From: JBFLXN01 sp040755715 [NCBI: Candidatus Edwardsbacteria bacterium]
GTDB lineage: Bacteria > Edwardsbacteria > AC1 > JBFLXN01
Direction of reading: 5' to 3'
NCBI GenBank assembly: GCA_040755715.1
Contig: JBFLXN010000058.1
Span: 1 to 14,542 of the forward strand
DNA: 14,542 bases
Shown: piece after piece, positions 5,851 through 10,833 of the stretch
How the letters are laid out: each line of letters starts with the position of its first letter
Numbering within the stretch: position 1 is the stretch's first letter
Program-made: the position numbers and the translations under genes
The notes under the pieces: generated by a model
Told to the model about the DNA's origin: nothing
Database searches by the model: none
What the model saw: the letters and a program-made list of their open reading frames with translations, nothing else

Positions 5851-6264
5851 ATGAAGATAAATCTTTCTAAACACGGCTTGAGACAGACCAAACCACGCCT
5901 GGAAATCATCAATTTCCTTGAAGAGAGGAGCAAGAAACATTTTCAGGCAGAAGAAATATATCAGTCCTTGCGGAGGAGAGGAAAATCATTGGATTTAGCT
6001 ACGGTCTATCGCACCTTGGAGACCTTGCACAAACTCGGCTGGCTGCATAAAATCAATCTCTCGGAAGCCCATACTCATTATGAAATCAGACATCCTCAAG
6101 AGACACATTTTATCTGCTCAAATTGTGGCCGGGTAAAAGAAAACAATAGACTTTTGGGAAGAGGAATAATGAAGCTCTTGCAACAGAAAACAAAGAGTCG
6201 GTTTAAGATTTTAGATTTCGGCTTGGAAATCTATGGAGTTTGTCAAAAGTGTGCGAAAAAATGA
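5851..6264 (+). CDS. Fur-family metalloregulator (first paralog)
   Basis: A 137-residue DNA-binding repressor with an N-terminal winged helix and a C-terminal metal-binding dimerisation domain. Seen: LRQTKPRLEIINFL (10-23), HFQAEEIYQSL (30-40), recognition helix LATVYRTLETL (49-59), and a structural zinc site C89-x2-C92 with C131-x2-C134. Candidate sensing ligands are H30, H74, H76, H81 and H86. The usual HHHH-type stretch before the first CxxC is reduced to a single His (ETHFICSNC), unlike the second paralog, so metal preference probably differs. No Shine-Dalgarno precedes the ATG. The palindrome ending 2 bp upstream implies autorepression. The Nur-like site hints at nickel, but Zur-, PerR- or Fur-type roles are not excluded. 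Confidence 0.93.
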   Translation: MKINLSKHGLRQTKPRLEIINFLEERSKKHFQAEEIYQSLRRRGKSLDLATVYRTLETLHKLGWLHKINLSEAHTHYEIRHPQETHFICSNCGRVKENNRLLGRGIMKLLQQKTKSRFKILDFGLEIYGVCQKCAKK

Positions 6265-6302
6265 TTCTCCAGCCTTGCCTCTCCACGGGGACTGCGTCAT
6301 AG

Positions 6303-6427
6303 TGTCATTGCGAGGAAGTGAAACGACCGAAGCAATCTCATAAAAATCTTGAAAATAAAGGAATTGCCACGCTCCGGCTCCAAAGAGGATTGCATCTAGT
6401 GAGTCAATAATTTTTCGCGATGGCAAC
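6303..6427. repeat. GTCATTGCGAGG-type dispersed palindromic repeat
   Basis: GTCATTGCGAGGAAGTGAAA and CGACCGAAGCAATCTC (6303-6339) are followed by GGAATTGCCACGCTCCGGC (6360-6378) and a terminal TCGCGATGGCAAC (6415-6427), roughly the inverse of the opening. I know this GTCATTGCGAGG...GCAATCTC...GATTGCCACGC signature as a common intergenic repeat in many unrelated uncultivated bacteria. It separates the two Fur-family genes and encodes nothing convincing. Confidence 0.7.
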
Positions 6428-6437
6428 GAAAAAAGAC

Positions 6438-6467
6438 TTGACAAAAGTCGGACTATGGTGTTATAAT
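6438..6467 (+). promoter_or_regulatory. Sigma70-type promoter of the second Fur-family gene
   Basis: TTGACA (6438-6443), an 18-bp spacer and TATAAT (6462-6467) are both perfect consensus hexamers. The -10 box is followed 6 bp later by a Fur-type operator. Confidence 0.85.
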
Positions 6468-6473
6468 TAGTAG

Positions 6474-6488
6474 TGATAACCATTATCA
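6474..6488 (+). promoter_or_regulatory. Fur/Zur-type 7-1-7 box
   Basis: TGATAACCATTATCA differs from the 7-1-7 consensus TGATAATNATTATCA at one position. It covers the expected transcription start of the second regulator gene, so binding should block RNA polymerase. It is distinct from the TTGCAA-type operator of the first regulator, suggesting the two proteins read different sites. Confidence 0.85.
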
Positions 6489-6503
6489 ATAAAATAAATT
6501 AAG

Positions 6504-6980
6504 ATGCCTTGGAGAAGTAAAATTGGGCCACCCTGGTGGGAGAGAAAATTTAGGGGTTGCGGTTATAGGATAACCGTAGGCCGTGAAGCCATTTTGGAAG
6601 TATTGGCCAAAGCAAATAAGCACTTGAGCGCTGAAGATATTTATATGAAAGTGCATCCCATTCATTCAAATATTGGCCTGACTACAATATATAGAACTTT
6701 AGAAATTTTAGCCAATATGGGTTTGGTTTTTAAGTTTGAGTTTGGTGACGGCAGAGCAAGATATGAATTGGCAGATGGGCCAAAGGGTGTTCAGCATCAC
6801 CATCATCTGGTTTGTACCAACTGCAACAGAATCATTAACTATACTGACTTTATAAATGAAGAACTAAATCTCCTTCGGGAAACAGAAAAAGGTTTATCAA
6901 AAAAATATAATTTTAAGATTACCAATCATTTGATTCAGTTTTTGGGACTTTGCGATAAATGTAGCCACAGAGAAAAATAA
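6504..6980 (+). CDS. Fur-family metalloregulator (second paralog)
   Basis: A 158-residue Fur-family protein with a Trp/Arg-rich N-terminal extension (MPWRSKIGPPWWERKF) before the winged helix. Seen: GYRITVGREAILEVL (20-34), H40 in KHLSAEDIY, recognition helix LTTIYRTLEIL (59-69), GDGRARYELAD (81-91), the sensing motif H98-H101 (HHHHLVC), and structural zinc cysteines C104/C107 and C150/C153. E88, H98, H100 and acidic residues after NYTD supply a complete-looking regulatory site, so it resembles classical Fur/Zur more than the first paralog does. The promoter carries a Fur-type box, implying autoregulation. No Shine-Dalgarno is seen before the ATG. It probably also controls the next gene and the uptake operon. 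Iron versus zinc cannot be decided from sequence; the transporter downstream suggests zinc or another divalent metal. Confidence 0.94.
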   Translation: MPWRSKIGPPWWERKFRGCGYRITVGREAILEVLAKANKHLSAEDIYMKVHPIHSNIGLTTIYRTLEILANMGLVFKFEFGDGRARYELADGPKGVQHHHHLVCTNCNRIINYTDFINEELNLLRETEKGLSKKYNFKITNHLIQFLGLCDKCSHREK

Positions 6981-7007
6981 ACCTATAATATTTTTTTCTC
7001 TATAAAT

Positions 7008-7026
7008 GAAAATGATTATCATTAAC
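7008..7026 (+). promoter_or_regulatory. Fur box upstream of the small membrane protein
   Basis: GAAAATGATTATCATTAAC matches the classical 19-bp Fur box GATAATGATAATCATTATC at 16 of 19 positions, with a perfect AATGAT-T-ATCATT core. A TATAAT lies at 6984-6989, without a good -35. The box sits 21 bp before the preferred ATG (7048). Confidence 0.85.
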
Positions 7027-7047
7027 ATTAGGGTTGAAAACGTAAAC

Positions 7048-7320
7048 ATGAAAAAAATTCTTTTGTGCCTTCTCTGTTTATATTTTGTTACCCTCCTTTG
7101 TGAACTTTCGGTTCATTTCCACTCTGATTGTCCGGAAGGCAATAAGACTAATTGTCCTGTTTGCCTTTGCATTCGGACATTTCAAGGTGCTGTTATTCTT
7201 CAATATACAATAGTATTGGGATTAGCAGTAATATTCATAATAGATGTGTTCGTCTCCACCATTTGGCCAGCCACAGTTGTTCGCCTACCTTTCAGCCGTG
7301 CACCTCCATTTTTAGTTTAA
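7048..7320 (+). CDS. Small Cys/His-rich membrane protein of the metal regulon
   Basis: 90 residues from the ATG at 7048; an in-frame ATG at 7006 lies within the Fur box and is unlikely to be used. Layout: hydrophobic N-terminus (KILLCLLCLYFVTLL, signal peptide or anchor), a loop with H23, H25, C28, C36, C39 and C41, a second membrane segment (about 47-72), and a short basic tail ending SRAPPFLV. I recall many small uncharacterised proteins of this shape, with a His/Cys loop and a C-terminal RAPP motif, next to metal-uptake genes. The resemblance to DUF2946 is only general. The Fur box and its place between a Fur regulator and a metal transporter suggest metal binding or sensing at the membrane. 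The actual function is unknown. The Shine-Dalgarno is weak. Confidence 0.75.
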   Translation: MKKILLCLLCLYFVTLLCELSVHFHSDCPEGNKTNCPVCLCIRTFQGAVILQYTIVLGLAVIFIIDVFVSTIWPATVVRLPFSRAPPFLV

Positions 7321-7345
7321 TTAGTTTTCCCTGAAAAACCTTTTT

Positions 7346-7512
7346 TAGCCACGGATTACACGGATTTTCACCCCGATAAAATCGGGGATGTGATTATAAC
7401 CTATTGAAAACCTGTTCCCCCTATCAAGTACGGAGCAAGCTCTGACAGGCCTGGCCTGGCGTCAGGCCAGGGTTTAGGAATCAACGATTTAAAATCTGTG
7501 TTAATCTGTGTC
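7346..7512. repeat. Composite element with inverted CACGGATT/AATCTGTG ends and two hairpins
   Basis: The left end TAGCCACGGATTACACGGAT (7346-7365) and right end AATCTGTGTTAATCTGTGTC (7493-7512) are inverted, near-identical copies of a doubled CACRGATT unit. Inside are a perfect 7-bp hairpin CCCCGAT-AAA-ATCGGGG (7371-7387) and a perfect 9-bp hairpin CCTGGCCTG-GCGT-CAGGCCAGG (7450-7471). It fills the spacer before the barrel gene. No open frame in it looks coding. Confidence 0.65.
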
Positions 7513-7553
7513 AACCCCGTTGGATAAACTATTCTTATTTGGAGGTGCTTACC

Positions 7554-8642
7554 ATGTGTAATCATTCTTCGGTTATTTTTATTCTGTCGTTTTTTCTGAG
7601 CAGTCTTGTATCTGCACAAGAGGGAACTAAAGCGACTCCGCTTCCGGGCATGAGAGGGACACCGAGTAATCTTCCAGATATAAGTGTAATCGGAGATATT
7701 ACGGGCAAAGTAACCAGTGATAAAAATGACCTAAATAGAAACAAAATCTTAGTGAGAGAAATAGAACTCGCCCTTCAAGGCTATATCTATCCAGAGATGA
7801 GAGCAGATGTTTTTCTCGCTATGCACCGACACGGAGACCACTTTGAGCCGGAGATATGCGAGGCTTATGCCAGTTTCCTGAAGATAGTTGGTGGGTTGAG
7901 CTTGAAAGTGGGCAAAATGCATGTTGATTTTGGAAAAATAAATAAAGTCCATCAACATGAAAGACCTTATGTTGACCAACCCCTGGTATTGACCAACTTC
8001 TTTGGTAATCATGGGTTGGTCGGTGAGGGGGTTTCTTTAGGATACCTTTTGCCGTTACCATTTTTCGCTCAAATTGACGCAAGCGCTTGGAGGGTGGCAA
8101 GTGAACAGCATCATGAGGAAGGTGTTGAAGAACCAGAGGAGTTTGGGCTGGCTGACGAAGTCTATACCACCCGGCTGTGGACATCGTTCTCATTGGGAGA
8201 GACATCAGAATTAGAAATTGGTGCAAGTGGTGCATCTGGAAAAGGTTCACATTACTTAGAGCATCAGGACGAGGCAAGAGTTTTCGGATTAGACTTGACC
8301 TATAAACTCTGGCCTTCTGCTTACAAACGATTGGCATTCCAGAATGAAGTTTTGCATTTGATAAGGAGAACGCCTGTAGGCGAACTTAAGAGATGGGGTT
8401 TCTATAATTATCTTGGATTCCAGTTCAACAAGTATTGGGATGCTGGCTTGCGTTACGATTGGTCGGAAAATGCCTTTCCGGAAAAAGGGAAGACCAACAG
8501 TTTTTCAGGAATCATCACCAGCCATTTGACCGAAACGACAAAAATACGACTCCAATACGGTTACAACTTTGAATTAAACTCCCATGAGGCATTTTTACAA
8601 CTGGTTTTTGGTATAGGTCCACACAGCCATCCTTTACAGTAA
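7554..8642 (+). CDS. Outer-membrane barrel protein of a metal-uptake operon
   Basis: 362 residues. The ATG at 7554 is chosen because GGAGGTG (7541-7547) precedes it. The signal peptide is clear (VIFILSFFLSSLVSA, cut near residue 21), followed by strands of alternating aromatic residues typical of a porin. The GKMHVDFGKINKVHQHERPY region and the following DQPLVLTNFFGNHGLVGEGVS resemble proteins I recall as zinc-regulated outer-membrane proteins encoded with ZnuABC-like genes. His is frequent in predicted loops (HRHGDHFEPE, EQHHEEG, GPHSHPLQ at the C-terminus), consistent with metal contact. No plug or TonB box is seen, so it is more likely a channel than a TonB-dependent receptor. It is first in a run of genes with 15- and 10-bp gaps. 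No Fur box lies directly upstream, so control may come from the Fur box at 7008. Confidence 0.8.
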   Translation: MCNHSSVIFILSFFLSSLVSAQEGTKATPLPGMRGTPSNLPDISVIGDITGKVTSDKNDLNRNKILVREIELALQGYIYPEMRADVFLAMHRHGDHFEPEICEAYASFLKIVGGLSLKVGKMHVDFGKINKVHQHERPYVDQPLVLTNFFGNHGLVGEGVSLGYLLPLPFFAQIDASAWRVASEQHHEEGVEEPEEFGLADEVYTTRLWTSFSLGETSELEIGASGASGKGSHYLEHQDEARVFGLDLTYKLWPSAYKRLAFQNEVLHLIRRTPVGELKRWGFYNYLGFQFNKYWDAGLRYDWSENAFPEKGKTNSFSGIITSHLTETTKIRLQYGYNFELNSHEAFLQLVFGIGPHSHPLQ

Positions 8643-8657
8643 ACGGAGGTTATTAAG

Positions 8658-9569
8658 ATGAAAAATAAATTATCGCTAGCCCTGATGATGGGTTATTTAC
8701 TTCCCGGTTTGGTGTTAGCCACTGATAAGTTGGAAGTGGTAACCGCCACTTCCGATTTAGCTGATTTTGTAAAAGCAGTTGGCGGCGACAAAGTAAAAGT
8801 TGTGAGCTTATCTAACGGCAGTCAGGATCCGCATTTTATCGAGCCAAGACCGTCCATGGTGATGCAGGTCAAAAAAGCAGATGTGCTGGTCAGAATCGGC
8901 ATGGACTTGGACTTGTGGGTGCAAAGCCTTATTGAGGCCTCAAGAAATTCAAAAGTGATGTATGGCGGTCCAGGATATCTTGATGCTTCAAGAAAGATCG
9001 AAAAGTTGGAAGTGCCAACAGGGAAAATTGACGCAAGTATGGGAGATATTCACCTCTACGGCAATCCCCATTATTGGCTGGACCCGGAAAACGCTAAACC
9101 GATATTGGGGAGTATTGTAAAAAAATTATGTGAAATGCTCCCTTCGGAATCAGAATATTTCAACAAAAATTACGAGGAGTATCTAAGAATACTTGATTCC
9201 GCAATAGCTAAATGGGAAGAAGAAATGAAGCCGTATGCAGGGGCAAAAATAGTTACCTATCATAATTCCTGGCCATACTTCACCAAGCGGTTTAGATTAG
9301 AAATCATTGGTTGTGTTGAGCCGAAACCAGGAATTCCCCCCACTCCTTCTCATATTGTTTCTTTGGTCAAGAAAATCAAGGAGGAGAAAGTGAAGGTGAT
9401 AATAATGGAACCGTATTTTAACCTGAAGGTAACAGAAAAGATTGCCAAAGATTCTGGAGCCAAGGTTGTCGTATTGCCACCTTCTGTTGGCGGAATTCAA
9501 GGGGCAAACACATATTTACATCTGTTTGAATACAACATTGGCAAGCTGGCTGAATCGCTTCAGGATTAG
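8658..9569 (+). CDS. Metal ABC transporter substrate-binding protein (ZnuA/TroA family)
   Basis: A periplasmic protein of 303 residues that delivers a divalent metal to the ABC permease. The signal peptide is LALMMGYLLPGLVLA, cut near residue 21; there is no lipobox, so it is probably soluble. Ligands expected for this family are H59 in SQDPHFIEP, H138 in GNPHYWLDPENA, H202 in TYHNSWPYF, and an acidic fourth ligand, perhaps E261 in IIMEPYF. The His-rich loop of many zinc-specific ZnuA proteins is missing, so zinc, manganese or iron are all possible. The outer-membrane partner and regulators favour zinc. CGGAGGT precedes the ATG. The gene lies 15 bp after the barrel gene and 10 bp before the permease. 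Confidence 0.93.
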   Translation: MKNKLSLALMMGYLLPGLVLATDKLEVVTATSDLADFVKAVGGDKVKVVSLSNGSQDPHFIEPRPSMVMQVKKADVLVRIGMDLDLWVQSLIEASRNSKVMYGGPGYLDASRKIEKLEVPTGKIDASMGDIHLYGNPHYWLDPENAKPILGSIVKKLCEMLPSESEYFNKNYEEYLRILDSAIAKWEEEMKPYAGAKIVTYHNSWPYFTKRFRLEIIGCVEPKPGIPPTPSHIVSLVKKIKEEKVKVIIMEPYFNLKVTEKIAKDSGAKVVVLPPSVGGIQGANTYLHLFEYNIGKLAESLQD

Positions 9570-9579
9570 GGAGACAAAG

Positions 9580-10389
9580 ATGTTTGAACTAATGCTCTTG
9601 CCGTTTGCAGCTTGTTTGATACTCACAGGCATTCATGCTTATCTGGGAATTCATGTCATTGAACGTGAGGTGATATTTGTTGATTTAGCATTAGCCCAGA
9701 TAGCCGCCTTGGGAGCTATCATTGCTTTTCTTTTTGGAATGGAACTTCATAGCACCGCTGCCTATGTCTTCTCCATTGCCTTCACATTTGTTGGTGCCAC
9801 CATTTTTGCTCTCACACGATTGAAAGAAAGAAAGGTTTCCCAGGAAGCGATAATTGGTATCGTATACGCCGTCTCTGCTGCCTGCTCCATTCTGGTGTTA
9901 GATAGGGCGCCTTCTGAAGCAGAGCACATAAAATACATGCTGGTAGGGAATATCCTCTTCGTAAAATGGCCAGAGATTATAAAGATGGCGGTTCTTTACG
10001 GTGTTATCGGGCTATTCCATTTCATCTACAGAAGGAAATTCCTGTTGATTTCTTTAAACTCTGAGGAAGCCCAAAAAGAAAAGATTCCTATCAAGTGGTG
10101 GGATTTCTTGTTCTATGCAACTTTTGGTGTGGTAGTGACTTCCTCGGTAGAAATTGCTGGAGTGTTATTAGTCTTCTCTTATCTGATTGTTCCGGCTGTA
10201 TGTGCAATGCTTCTGTCAGATAAACTAAAGACTAGATTATTACTTGGATGGGCATTAGGCAGTTTAACAAGTTTGATTGGTTTATATCTTTCTGCCACTT
10301 TGGATTTTCCTACCGGTGCCGCCATCGTATGTGCTTTTGGTTTGTTGGTTTTAGGAGTTGCAATTCTACAAAGATTGGCTGTGAGATGA
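9580..10389 (+). CDS. Metal ABC transporter permease (ZnuB family)
   Basis: 269 residues, about eight or nine hydrophobic segments, inner membrane. The start is the ATG at 9580 (AGGGAG 7 nt upstream). An earlier in-frame ATG at 9442 would read through the end of the previous gene in another frame and add a non-membrane tail. Hallmarks are IHVIEREVIFVDLALAQIAALG (24-45) and EIAGVLLVFSYLIVPA (191-206), the region that couples to the ATPase. The ABC ATPase normally encoded beside this permease is not found anywhere in the window, although the operon continues directly into other genes. Forms the transmembrane channel for the metal brought by the upstream binding protein. Confidence 0.93.
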   Translation: MFELMLLPFAACLILTGIHAYLGIHVIEREVIFVDLALAQIAALGAIIAFLFGMELHSTAAYVFSIAFTFVGATIFALTRLKERKVSQEAIIGIVYAVSAACSILVLDRAPSEAEHIKYMLVGNILFVKWPEIIKMAVLYGVIGLFHFIYRRKFLLISLNSEEAQKEKIPIKWWDFLFYATFGVVVTSSVEIAGVLLVFSYLIVPAVCAMLLSDKLKTRLLLGWALGSLTSLIGLYLSATLDFPTGAAIVCAFGLLVLGVAILQRLAVR

Positions 10390-10433
10390 GTAATAATTAT
10401 AAAAGCAGCCTCACAGAAAGGAGGTGACGGATT

Positions 10434-10636
10434 ATGGTAAAAAAGAAATTTCGGTGCTCTGAATGCAAACATACTTGGGAGATACCTTACGGTGCCCCCA
10501 GAGCACCTCCTTTTGTCCACAATGCAAAAGCGCTAACCTTCATCGGGCAGAAGAGGATAGGGGCTATGCCCGCAGAGGCGGTAGAGGGAGAGCTCGAGGT
10601 GGTTTCGGTGGACCTCCAACAAAAGAGGAGCTATGA
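10434..10636 (+). pseudogene. Small zinc-ribbon protein gene with a one-base frameshift
   Basis: The ATG at 10434 follows a strong AAAGGAGGTGA. It reads MVKKKFRCSECKHTWEIPYG, a rubredoxin/FmdB-like zinc knuckle, but the frame then goes wrong at TTTTG (about 10513-10517). One extra T there would restore CPQCKSANLHRAEEDRG, the second CxxC pair, then a Gly/Arg-rich tail ending in EEL and stop at 10634-10636. That restored stop overlaps the next ATG as ATGA, the arrangement expected of intact coupled genes. As written, the zero frame keeps only one CxxC and runs to 10655. Proteins of this shape often accompany DUF5320 genes. The shift may be real decay, slippage at the T-run, or an assembly error. 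Confidence 0.75.
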
Positions 10637-10831
10637 AGATGCAAGCAGAAAATAAACGAGGCATGGGACCCAGTGGATTTTGTATTTGCCCTAAATGCGG
10701 AGTGAAAATACTACATAGGGCAGGCGTACCCTGCCGAGATGAGAAATGCCCGCAATTGCGGGACCAAGATGGTGAGAGAAGGCTCTTATCATCATCAGTT
10801 GATTGAAAAAAAGAAAGGAGGTAAGAGATAA
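10633..10831 (+). pseudogene. Second small zinc-ribbon protein gene with a one-base frameshift
   Basis: From the ATG at 10633 it reads GFCICPKCGVKILHRAGVPC and DEKCPQ, then loses the last cysteine pair: CAATTGC should be CAATGC. Removing one T gives CPQCGTKMVREGSYHHQLIE and a Lys/Gly-rich tail ending at the TAA 10829-10831, 2 bp before the receptor start. Unrestored, it ends at the TGA 10804-10806 as 57 residues. The C-x-C-x2-C, PC, KCPxCG layout is typical of small zinc-ribbon proteins found near DUF5320 genes. A decayed relative lies at 13292-13440. Its GGAGGT near the 3' end (10817-10822) may serve as ribosome-binding site for the receptor gene. Confidence 0.75.
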
Positions 10832-10833
10832 AA

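Noticed and set aside
6969-7001. AGAGAAAAATA / TATTTTTTTCTCT hairpin as terminator of the second Fur gene
   Set aside because: The stem is almost all A-U and overlaps the stop codon and a possible -10 box; too weak to call.
7006-7047. Earlier ATG for the small membrane protein
   Set aside because: The extension MKMIIINIRVENVN is encoded by the Fur box itself, so this ATG is most likely not used.
9442-9579. Upstream start for the ABC permease
   Set aside because: It reads through the end of the substrate-binding gene in another frame; the ATG at 9580 has a good ribosome-binding site and begins with a membrane segment.
10495-10517. Programmed -1 frameshift in the first zinc-ribbon gene
   Set aside because: No good X-XXY-YYZ slippery heptamer is in the zero frame and no clear downstream stem was found; a T-run indel explains it more simply, although slippage on the T-run is not excluded.
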